This document shows positions 27,673 through 34,393 of a stretch of DNA of 47,872 nt, piece by piece. Positions within the stretch are counted from its first letter, which is position 1. Every line of letters begins with the position of its first letter. The translations under genes were made by a program, and so were the position numbers. Location: NCBI GenBank assembly GCA_020073665.1, contig JAIQEU010000022.1, positions 1 through 47,872 on the forward strand, read 5' to 3'. The notes beneath the pieces were generated by a model that worked only from the letters and a program-made list of their open reading frames with translations, was not told where the DNA came from and did not search any database. This DNA is from Terriglobia bacterium. GTDB lineage: Bacteria; Acidobacteriota; Terriglobia; Terriglobales; Acidobacteriaceae.

Positions 27673-28272
27673 TCATGTGCGAGATGCGATACGCCATAAG
27701 CTTCGGGCGCTATGCATCCTGAGTCTCTTTCGAACTGAAGCTAAGATGCCTATCAGCCCGGTCCCCACAAATCCCAGGGTGCTCGGCTCGGGAGCTTGTA
27801 CGAATTTGTCAGCGTAATAAAGCCCATTCGAAAAGGAAAATGATATATGTCCACTTGCGCCTCCACCCAAATCAACCGTTTGCCCGGTATCGAAGTTTAT
27901 TCCAGTGGCAGAGAAGCTGATCTCTACGGGAACTCTGAAATCTCTGCCATCGGTGGGCAGCGCAAAAGTGGTCATGAAGAGTGTGCCTGGCGGAAAAAAG
28001 AATTCGGTGGGGATGCCGTCGATCCACACGACGGTGCTGTAAAGGAATAGGGCGGTGTCTCCTCCAAACGTCGATCCCGGTAGGTAGCCTTCAGTACTGA
28101 AGAAGGAAGCCGTAAGTCCGCCGGATAGCACGAGCCGGTGCCCGTTAAATTGTCCAACAAATGCAAAATTGTCACCGCTGCCGTCATTTGGAACCAGGTA
28201 GATGTGGTCCGCAAATGCGGTCGCAGACATTAGGGCAACGAGGAGGAGAGTGAGGGGGAGGAACCATTTCAT
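27673..28272 (-). CDS. PEP-CTERM sorting-domain protein
   Basis: A 199-residue exported protein. A signal peptide (MKWFLPLTLLLVALMSATAF) is followed by a beta-rich body and a C-terminal PEP-CTERM tail: APEPSTLGFVGTGL, a hydrophobic helix and the basic stop RKRLR. Such proteins are processed by an exosortase/archaeosortase-type enzyme and linked to exopolysaccharide; no exosortase is in this window. ATG 28272 starts the signal peptide; the upstream frame is not needed. A further 14 residues follow the basic stop (MHSARSLWRIASRT), which is unusual and may reflect a lost stop codon next to family B repeat 5. Confidence 0.88.
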   Translation of the reverse strand: MKWFLPLTLLLVALMSATAFADHIYLVPNDGSGDNFAFVGQFNGHRLVLSGGLTASFFSTEGYLPGSTFGGDTALFLYSTVVWIDGIPTEFFFPPGTLFMTTFALPTDGRDFRVPVEISFSATGINFDTGQTVDLGGGASGHISFSFSNGLYYADKFVQAPEPSTLGFVGTGLIGILASVRKRLRMHSARSLWRIASRT

Positions 28273-28348
28273 AGGCACCGCCACAGAAACAGTGGCCCAT
28301 GCTATACCCATTCATGCGAACTTTCTACGCCAAATTAGGCATTTCGCC

Positions 28349-28395
28349 GATGAATGGGGTACCCTCCGCGATTGTCTGGGCCACCCGCCCCGTAC
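28349..28395. repeat. Family B repeat flank, copy 6
   Basis: AATGGGGTACCCTCCGCGAT then TGTCTGGGCCACCCGCC matches the left flank of copy 4 at 27068-27105 almost base for base. No hairpin follows, so this is a partial copy. Confidence 0.7.
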
Positions 28396-28484
28396 AGCCT
28401 CCAAACAGCAGCCCCACGGATGCACGAATAGTAAAGAAAAGAAGTAGCAGTAATATTGATGCGGCTGCCTTTCCCGATTCTCAG

Positions 28485-28808
28485 ATGGAGAGGGAGTTTT
28501 CCTCCATCTGGAACTATTACCTCGACGCCTTCGACAAGGACGAGCCCCTCAGTGCCCTACGGCAGAAACAGGGTCTCGACCGACTGACAGAGCTGCACGC
28601 GAACGGCGGAGGGTGGGAACCCGTAACGGCCATGGCCGCAGTGATTGACATGGCAAAGAAACTGAGCAAGACGAAGCCTTACTTCAAGGAATGGCACTGC
28701 ATTATGGGGAAGGCTGACACTTTCGCCAGTTTGCTCCAGCAATACGAGGACACCGACCGTGTGCCCGAAGCTGCCGAACTGGAAGGCGGAGCGAACGGAA
28801 ATAATTAG
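28485..28808 (+). CDS. Small helical protein of unknown function
   Basis: A 107-residue protein without signal or membrane segment. It is predicted to be helical (MEREFSSIWNYYLDAFDKDE, LRQKQGLDRLTELHA, VTAMAAVIDMAKKLSK) and ends with an acidic tail. The frame is open from 28299, but the first 40 codons are family B repeat, so the start is placed at ATG 28485 without a ribosome site. It could be a 5'-truncated gene. No family is recognised. Downstream is the HicAB module. Confidence 0.45.
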   Translation: MEREFSSIWNYYLDAFDKDEPLSALRQKQGLDRLTELHANGGGWEPVTAMAAVIDMAKKLSKTKPYFKEWHCIMGKADTFASLLQQYEDTDRVPEAAELEGGANGNN

Positions 28809-29002
28809 GGTTTGGTGCGCGGAAAGAACGGGCGCACTGTGGCAGGATGCGGGGTTTCAAACACTCCCGCCAACGCCGCAGGGTTTTGGCCTGTAGCGGC
28901 GGGTCGGTCGTCTGCTTCTAAGCTATTGATGTAATTAATGTTAGTCGAAACTCGGAGCCGGGGACTGGGGGGGGCAATAGCGGCGTTCTCGGGTGTGGAA
29001 TT

Positions 29003-29048
29003 AGTGTGTATTTTTTATGTTGACGAGTGTGTAGAAAGTGTGTACTGT
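29003..29048 (+). promoter_or_regulatory. hicAB promoter with three AGTGTGTA repeats
   Basis: TTGACG (29020-29025) and TACTGT (29043-29048) are separated by 17 bp. The word AGTGTGTA occurs at 29003, 29026 and 29037, steps of 23 and 11 bp, close to two and one helical turns. Repeats directly overlap the spacer and the -10, as expected for cooperative binding by an antitoxin. Confidence 0.6.
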
Positions 29049-29073
29049 ATCTATATAAACAACGCGAGGAAAC

Positions 29074-29262
29074 ATGCACAGCCGGGACGTGATAAAGCAC
29101 TTGCAGAAGGACGGCTGGTATGAGGTGAAGCAGGTCGGAAGCCACAAGCAATTCAAGCATCCGACGAAAAAGGGGAGGACGACGGTGCCGCATCCGAACC
29201 GTGACATACCGATAGGCACCTTGAAAAGCATCGAGAAACAGGCGGGGATCAAACTGAAGTAA
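29074..29262 (+). CDS. hicA: HicA toxin (mRNA interferase)
   Basis: A 62-residue HicA/YcfA toxin with a dsRBD-like fold. The catalytic histidine is His24 in VGSHKQFKHP, and the family ending GTLKSIEKQAG is present. HicA cleaves mRNA and is neutralised by HicB. A GAGG ribosome site precedes ATG 29074. The order toxin then antitoxin, 24 bp apart, is the classical hicAB layout. Confidence 0.93.
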   Translation: MHSRDVIKHLQKDGWYEVKQVGSHKQFKHPTKKGRTTVPHPNRDIPIGTLKSIEKQAGIKLK

Positions 29263-29286
29263 TCCCCTGAGCAAAGGGAGAAAGTC

Positions 29287-29709
29287 ATGGAATACATCGC
29301 CTATCTTCATAAAGACCGCGACTCGGATTACGGCGTGAGTTTCCCCGATTTTCCGGGGTGCATCACGGCCGGAAAAACGCTCGATGAAGCGAGCCGCCTA
29401 GCGGCGGAGGCGCTGGAGTTCCATATACAGGGAATGATCGAGGACGGAGACGCGGTGCCGGAGCCGTCGAAGCTCGATGATGTCGCGGCTGACGCGGCAA
29501 AGAGCGGCGCCGTGGCGTTCATGGTCAGCGTTGATGCTCCGGACGCGACGGTGCGCGTGAATATCACGGCGCGGGAAAGCCAGCTCGATAAAATCGACAA
29601 GCTGGCCGAAGCGGCGGGCATGACGCGGTCGGCGTACATGGTGCGCTCGGCCATGGGCGAGGAAAAGCATGTCGCTCGCGCCCGGGTGCGGGTCGCACGG
29701 GCAGGCTAA
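29287..29709 (+). CDS. hicB: HicB antitoxin with ribbon-helix-helix domain
   Basis: A 140-residue antitoxin. Residues about 1-65 form the partial RNase-H-like fold that masks HicA (YIAYLHKDRDSDYGVSFPDF, PGCITAGKTLDEA). Residues about 88-125 form a ribbon-helix-helix DNA-binding domain (RVNITARESQLDKIDKLAEA, AGMTRSAYMV), which should bind the repeats upstream of hicA. AAAGGGAG lies before ATG 29287. The last 15 residues are basic (ARARVRVAR). Confidence 0.93.
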   Translation: MEYIAYLHKDRDSDYGVSFPDFPGCITAGKTLDEASRLAAEALEFHIQGMIEDGDAVPEPSKLDDVAADAAKSGAVAFMVSVDAPDATVRVNITARESQLDKIDKLAEAAGMTRSAYMVRSAMGEEKHVARARVRVARAG

Positions 29710-29810
29710 CGGCCCTTTTCGCTTGGCGGCGCCGAGGGAAGTTCGACGTCAGTTCAAGACTTAGGACGACACAGACCCGGCTTGAGCCGAACCTGCCTCC
29801 CCGGTCTGTT

Positions 29811-30455
29811 CTATCTTGCTGCCGTTTTCGAAATTGCGGATTGCCAATGCCTTTCTGCAACTATGGCAATTGGGCATCTCCGTTGGTACTCTACTGCTTT
29901 TTGAATCTTTGTTCCGTGTGTCGTAAATTTCCAGTCGCGGCTCATCAGCGAGCCGATCACTAGATAGTTGGTTGTTAGTCGGATGCTGTCCGTGCAATGA
30001 GCGCCACGCAACTCGACGTCGCGCTTACAGGTCTTGCGAGTCCCACAGAAAAAGGCCCCTGTGAACACGAATTCTCTGTCCGCGAAAATAATGTCAGGCA
30101 GAGGTTTGGTTAAGGGCAAGTCTGTTGGGACGAATTCAAAAGTCTCATCATCCTGTTTCCCGATAATCTCATCTGCAAGGTTAGCTAGGTCAGCCCGTTC
30201 TTCCTCGTCTGCAACGCCATCTTGGTAGATGCAATTCAGCCGTTCGACAAGCACACTGACCGGCCATATGTCGGAAACCTCACGGTTTCCCATGACCCAC
30301 TTTGCAAGTTGCTCGCATTCGTCCGCGCTGATGTAGTTATCCGCTAATACCCCACGTAGAAAACCATTGATTTCATTTATTGCTCGGTTTATCCGACCTG
30401 TTCTGTTGAGGCCGAGGCTGATGGGCTGGCCATTACCGTCGAGGGGTGCGCTCAT
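29811..30455 (-). CDS. BRCT-domain protein with helical N-terminal region
   Basis: A 214-residue protein. Residues about 20-105 are helical and acidic (INGFLRGVLADNYISADE, ADEEERADLANLADEIIG), resembling TerB-like or related helical bundles. Residues about 125-205 form a BRCT domain like that of NAD-dependent DNA ligase (REFVFTGAFFCGTRKTC, TNYLVIGSLMS, GTKIQKAVEYQ, PIAIVAERHW). AGGAA lies before ATG 30455; the frame further upstream is not needed. Stand-alone BRCT proteins of this type are found in accessory regions, and a role in DNA repair or phage defence is possible but unproven. It is convergent with hicAB. Confidence 0.85.
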   Translation of the reverse strand: MSAPLDGNGQPISLGLNRTGRINRAINEINGFLRGVLADNYISADECEQLAKWVMGNREVSDIWPVSVLVERLNCIYQDGVADEEERADLANLADEIIGKQDDETFEFVPTDLPLTKPLPDIIFADREFVFTGAFFCGTRKTCKRDVELRGAHCTDSIRLTTNYLVIGSLMSRDWKFTTHGTKIQKAVEYQRRCPIAIVAERHWQSAISKTAAR

Positions 30456-30611
30456 GGCTATTTTCCTGTACCAACCCTCAGACCTTAATGCCTCGGGCCG
30501 CAATCCTGCTGTGATCGCCATCACCCAACCAAGCCCGTGAACGCTTGGCAACTTGGTTCGCGATACTCGGGCGGTTGACAGAAATCGCCGAACGACTGTA
30601 AAGCAGAAAGT

Positions 30612-30815
30612 ATGAAGCTATTTCTTGAAAGTCTGCTAATGGCGCTGGGATCAGCAATCGCATTACGGTTGTTGAAGGTGCTGGATTATGTTCTCAAACT
30701 GGCGAAGAAGCGCCGGGAGAGAAAGAAACCCGTGGTACAACCACAACGGCCGCCCGTTCAGTTTCGGCGGAGGATCATCCGCAATCGTTTTGTGAATAGC
30801 TGGCGGGACTGGTAG
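30612..30815 (+). CDS. Small basic protein
   Basis: A possible 67-residue protein with an N-terminal hydrophobic helix (FLESLLMALGSAIALRLL) and a very basic tail (KKRRERKKP, RRRIIRNRF). It is divergent from the BRCT gene. There is no strong ribosome site. The charge layout is that of a membrane-tethered small protein, but it may be chance. Confidence 0.35.
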   Translation: MKLFLESLLMALGSAIALRLLKVLDYVLKLAKKRRERKKPVVQPQRPPVQFRRRIIRNRFVNSWRDW

Positions 30816-30963
30816 ACGGCGCTTACACGGAGAGAAAGGCCGTGTGAGGGGGGCGCTCCGTGCAGCCTGTTCCCTTCCATCAAACGAGGCGCGGCCCAAA
30901 GGGGTTGCTTCTGACTTGTGATGCAGTTCACAGACAAGGATAGACGACTTGTGCAAGAGTGCG

Positions 30964-31389
30964 ATGATGGCTCACTTTCGGGATCTGCTTCCCAATCGAC
31001 TGAGCATTGCAATCGTGCTGTTCATCCTGGCCGCCGTCGCCAGCGCGTGGACGCAAGACTGTGAAATCCAGTCCTGCTTACCTGACAAGGATGATGGTGG
31101 TGTCTACCATGTCGGCGGTGGTGTCAGTGCTCCCCGCGTTGTCTACGCATCAAGTCCCGAATACTCCAAGGAGGCGCGGAAGGCAAAACTCCAAGGTACG
31201 GTCGTTCTGTGGGTGGTTGTCGGAAAAGACGGCCGAGTCCGCAACATCCGGGTGGCTCAAACGCTTGGGATGGGACTGGACGAGAAGGCCATCGAAGCCG
31301 TTAGCAAATGGAGATTCGTTCCCGGACACAAAGACGGGAAACCTGTCCCGGTGCAGATCAATGTAGAGGTAGCGTTTCGGCTTGAGTGA
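30964..31389 (+). CDS. TonB C-terminal domain protein
   Basis: A 141-residue protein. It has a hydrophobic N-terminal segment (IAIVLFILAAVASAWT) and a C-terminal TonB domain (PEYSKEARKAKLQGTVVLWV, VGKDGRVRNIRV, KAIEAVSKWRFVPG). It lacks the long Pro-rich linker of a true TonB, and the segment looks more like a signal peptide, so it is probably a periplasmic protein that borrows the TonB fold; such paralogs are common in Acidobacteria. A cysteine pair (CEIQSC) follows the signal. ATG 30964 or 30967 is the likely start. Confidence 0.82.
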   Translation: MMAHFRDLLPNRLSIAIVLFILAAVASAWTQDCEIQSCLPDKDDGGVYHVGGGVSAPRVVYASSPEYSKEARKAKLQGTVVLWVVVGKDGRVRNIRVAQTLGMGLDEKAIEAVSKWRFVPGHKDGKPVPVQINVEVAFRLE

Positions 31390-31640
31390 GAAAGGTCATT
31401 ACAATCGTTGTCCGAGGGGTGCCTCTGCCTGTTTCCTGAAATCTGGCCACTCCGGTCCCCTGCCGAAATCGGCATCGAAACCCCTTTTGACTGACTCTTG
31501 AACAGTGGTTCCGGGAACCGCGACTCACCGTAACTACAAGGTGAGGTTGGCGCAATAGCCCCATGAGAACAAAGTGAGCACAATCCGCAAGATAGCCAAA
31601 TCTCCCCGTGAATGTGTAGGAGCGCCCGGACTTGCTTCGA

Positions 31641-31668
31641 CTTGGCGGGTGGCCCACCCGCCAACGCG
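31641..31668. repeat. Family B hairpin repeat, copy 7
   Basis: GGCGGGTGG-CC-CACCCGCC is a compact stem with the GGTGGCCCACC core shared with copies 4 and 5. It runs into the 3' fragment of a methyltransferase gene. Confidence 0.65.
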
Positions 31669-31770
31669 GAGCAACGGGATCTCCTGATCCAAGCGGGTTT
31701 CACCGAGGTCGAAACGAAACACCGGCCGGGGAAAAACTGGATTCTTGCTACGGGCCGCAGACCGTCATAG
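31660..31770 (+). pseudogene. 3' remnant of a methyltransferase gene
   Basis: The frame from 31660 to the TAG at 31770 reads ANAEQRDLLIQAGFTEVE then TKHRPGKNWILATGRRPS. This matches the usual last two strands of class I SAM methyltransferases ('LLxxAGFxxVExxxxPGKNW'). There is no upstream part: the reading runs directly out of family B repeat 7. Confidence 0.6.
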
Positions 31771-31814
31771 AAGGACCTGTGCAGAGCTGGAGTAGACCGA
31801 AGTTCAGAACCCGG

Positions 31815-31846
31815 CCAATGAGTGTAATGGCGAGGTTACGCCAATT
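31815..31846 (+). repeat. Family A repeat, right half only (copy 8)
   Basis: CAATGAGTGTAATGGCGAGG then TTACGCCAATT matches copy 4's right end, including the TGGCGA...TACGCCA mini-hairpin. The left arm is absent. The remainder of the 31390-31902 gap holds only family B copy 7 and the methyltransferase remnant. Confidence 0.7.
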
Positions 31847-31902
31847 GAGATCGCCTACCGCTTGGCTCGAATAACCTCCTACGACTCGGTGAGATCGGAA
31901 TG

Positions 31903-32619
31903 TCAGTGGTCATTTGTGGGATCAGCCGTACCGTCCGACCACTTGGCGACCGGAACCAGAAATACGGTCAGTCGGTCCTGAGGGTCGTCAGCTCTCAGAA
32001 TCGGGGAGCCCGGCAGATCTGCGCCCCAGGTTAGAGCGTCCGTTTGCGGAACGAAAAACATCAGATGGGGATGCCAGTGCCCGTCATGATCGCTCAAATA
32101 CCCTTGCTTTGACATCATGTAACACATCGCGCCGGGTTCCGGCGTCGGCAATTCCTTCTTGTTGAGGCCGGCCTTTATGCTTTCGAACATTTGGGCCTTG
32201 GATCGTCCAGCTAATATCAACTCGGTCTTTTTGATAGTTAGTGGAAGATAGGATCGTGCGGCGGGTGGGTTGAAGCAGATCGGCGCCCGCAGCTTGGGGT
32301 TCCAAAAATCAGGATCGTCAATTCCGGCGGTCCACGAGCGTAGCACCATGCACACGAAACCGTTCTTGCCTTTGACTGCGGTTTCGTAACCATGCCGTCC
32401 GAGAACCAAAACCTCGGCGTCGTGTGAGATGGATTCCGGGGCCGCGCTCCGCGCCAGGGCTATCTCGGCATTCTGATCTGCTATCAGATACTGCTCAACC
32501 GGGGCCATGCTCGGATACTGTATTTTGGCGTCCTGTGCTTGCGCTTGCCATGCCGCACCCAGCAAAACAACCAGTAGGAAGCTTTTTGCTTTGATCGTCC
32601 TGAGAATCTGCCCCTTCAT
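31903..32619 (-). CDS. Secreted protein of unknown function
   Basis: A 238-residue exported protein. GGAGA precedes ATG 32619, and a signal peptide follows (AKSFLLVVLLGAAWQAQAQ). The body has paired cysteines in NGFVCMVLRSW and RAPICFNPPAA, and the notable stretch PEPGAMCYMMSKQGYLSD followed by HDGHWHPHLMFF, rich in His and Met, which could bind metal. Proteins of this type recur in Acidobacteria without known role. It stands alone. Confidence 0.75.
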   Translation of the reverse strand: MKGQILRTIKAKSFLLVVLLGAAWQAQAQDAKIQYPSMAPVEQYLIADQNAEIALARSAAPESISHDAEVLVLGRHGYETAVKGKNGFVCMVLRSWTAGIDDPDFWNPKLRAPICFNPPAARSYLPLTIKKTELILAGRSKAQMFESIKAGLNKKELPTPEPGAMCYMMSKQGYLSDHDGHWHPHLMFFVPQTDALTWGADLPGSPILRADDPQDRLTVFLVPVAKWSDGTADPTNDH

Positions 32620-32670
32620 TGATTTCTCCAAAGGTATGGAACTCTTCTTGGGGAAGATACGTTGATATCT

Positions 32671-32740
32671 AACTGTTGTAAACAGGCGATTACACTCATT
32701 GATCCCGGGTCAATGAGTGTATGGCGATTTATCAACAGTT
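32671..32740 (+). repeat. Family A palindromic repeat, copy 9 (most compact)
   Basis: This 70-bp copy shows the architecture best: outer arms AACTGTTG and CAACAGTT (8 bp, perfect), inner arms TACACTCATTGA (32691-32702) and TCAATGAGTGTA (32710-32721; 12 bp, perfect) around TCCCGGG. Between outer and inner arms lie unpaired TAAACAGGCGAT on the left and TGGCGATTTAT on the right, which share GGCGAT in direct orientation. Confidence 0.92.
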
Positions 32741-32766
32741 GGGTTGTGGTGCCTACCGTTGCTTGA

Positions 32767-32993
32767 TCAGCGAAGGATCTCCGCTGCCTTCCTCGGGTCT
32801 TTGCAGAGCACGTCGAAATATTCTGGGCAGTGCTGATTCGATCTAGCCCGAATCTCCCCACAACACCCATGTCGAGAATGGCATCGGCGTGTCCAAGGAC
32901 GAAGTCCTGGAATCCCTTATCTTTCTCGGCTTGTTGAGACAGTCGAGGCAGAGTTTGCCAGTGGTCAACCAAAATGCGGGCTACCGACTCACT
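32767..32993 (-). pseudogene. Frameshifted gene remnant, family unknown
   Basis: One frame reads VARILVDHWQTLPRLSQQ then AEKDKGFQDFVLGHADAI; a shift near 32845 leads to EIRARSNQHCPEYFDVLC then KDPRKAAEILR and a stop. Both parts look like protein and join naturally, but no start is found and a stop lies upstream. It follows family A copy 9. Confidence 0.4.
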
Positions 32994-33052
32994 ACTTTAG
33001 GTCACTCCACATCTATCAATACGCGTTCGGGGGCGCCCATTGCCGGCATGGC

Positions 33053-34393
33053 CTACCGAATCTTCTGCGCATGACACTCCACGCACGTGTCCTGATACGT
33101 ATGACAGGCAAAACAACTGCGCTTGTTGATCATGGCCAACTTGGCGTGGCCTCCGTTCTTGAACGGGGGCAATGGGACGTGGCTGCGTGGCAATTCGTTG
33201 TGGCACCGACTGCAGAAGTCGGTTACGTGGCAGGTGGAGCAGCTCTCGCGGTCGATAGCGGCGTACTTGCCGTGAATGTCATCTCTCCACCGGGCAGTGT
33301 GCGAGGCGGGGAGCATTACCTGGTGACACGAGTTGCACTGCTCGGACGCGGCCGCCTGCGGAGACACGTTGGTATGGCAAACGAAGCATTTTGCGCCCGG
33401 TGCCGACGCTTCCGCGGAGTGATGCTTGCGGAAGCTTTCGGTATGAAAGTCCGGCTTCACGTAGCGCGTATGACTTATCGGGGCAGGGCCAGATCGATTG
33501 TCGATGTGGCAGACTTGGCAGTTCGACATGCGGAATTCGACCGGCATCGCCTTCGAGGTCTCGTGACATCCCACGCAGTCGACCATCTTCGGCAGCGTCA
33601 TGCTGGTCAGGCCCTTACTGCTGGTGATCCCGTCGTGACAGGTAGTGCACTGCAGTTGGTATTGGTCTCTGATTTTGAAATGCGCGGCGTGGGAGAACTT
33701 CAAATTGACGTACTCCCCTGCAACTATGTGCGGGGCAATCATGCGCCGCTCTTTGGTGTATCCCGGATTCTCGATTTCTTCCGGAGTGTGACAGCCGCGA
33801 CAGTCGCCCGTCGTTGAATTGGGACTAAGCATGGGCTTCATCCCGGGCTTGGAATGGCAGGCAGCACACTGCGGGTGTCCCGGAAAGGTTGCGAACGCGC
33901 CTTGCGCATCAAGCTGGTGACAAAAAGAGCAATCGGCTCGCGAATGGGTTTGTGGGTCCATCCGGCCCAGTGGGTCGACGTGCAGGGCATGCGAGAACTC
34001 GATCAGCATCGCCCGCTTCTTCTTAAAGAGCGGGTACGGAATCAGGTCGCTTCCATTTTTCGGTGGGAACGTCGAATGGCACGGGGCGCACATTGAAGCC
34101 TTCGGCGTGTCGAAGTCCTCCTGGTGGCAGGACGTGCACTCGTCGTGACCAGGGCGCACTAAGACCACCGAGCCACTTTTTTCCGCAACGTGGCAGCCTT
34201 CACAGTCGAGCTTTGCTTTTTTGTGAGCGGCATGCATGAAAAATGTCGCCTGCTCTTGTGGCGCCGACGGTGCTGCGGCCATTGAGGGCTGAGCAGGCGT
34301 CTCCTGGGCCGGCTTATCCTGCGCGAGCAGGCTAGCAGGACCGCACAGGCATGCGAGAACGAAAGTCAGAAGATGCTGGCGAGGTTTCTTCAT
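33053..34393 (-). CDS. Fifteen-heme c-type cytochrome
   Basis: A 446-residue exported multiheme cytochrome. After a signal peptide (LLTFVLACLCGPASLLAQ) and a Pro/Ala linker there are 15 CxxCH motifs: CEGCH, CTSCH, CAPCH, CSFCH, CAACH, CRGCH, CTTCH, CVGCH, CQVCH, CFVCH, CNSCH, CSTCH, CSRCH, CFACH and CVECH. Many upstream histidines (FMHAAH, FSHALH, FSHAAH) are candidate distal ligands. About one heme per 27 residues fits a molecular wire. Its start overlaps the stop of the barrel gene (TAATG), so the two are translationally coupled. This is the pairing expected of a porin-cytochrome complex, with this protein inside or beside the barrel. Direction of electron flow is unknown. Confidence 0.92.
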   Translation of the reverse strand: MKKPRQHLLTFVLACLCGPASLLAQDKPAQETPAQPSMAAAPSAPQEQATFFMHAAHKKAKLDCEGCHVAEKSGSVVLVRPGHDECTSCHQEDFDTPKASMCAPCHSTFPPKNGSDLIPYPLFKKKRAMLIEFSHALHVDPLGRMDPQTHSRADCSFCHQLDAQGAFATFPGHPQCAACHSKPGMKPMLSPNSTTGDCRGCHTPEEIENPGYTKERRMIAPHIVAGEYVNLKFSHAAHFKIRDQYQLQCTTCHDGITSSKGLTSMTLPKMVDCVGCHETSKAMPVEFRMSNCQVCHIDNRSGPAPISHTRYVKPDFHTESFRKHHSAEASAPGAKCFVCHTNVSPQAAASEQCNSCHQVMLPASHTARWRDDIHGKYAAIDRESCSTCHVTDFCSRCHNELPRSHVPLPPFKNGGHAKLAMINKRSCFACHTYQDTCVECHAQKIR

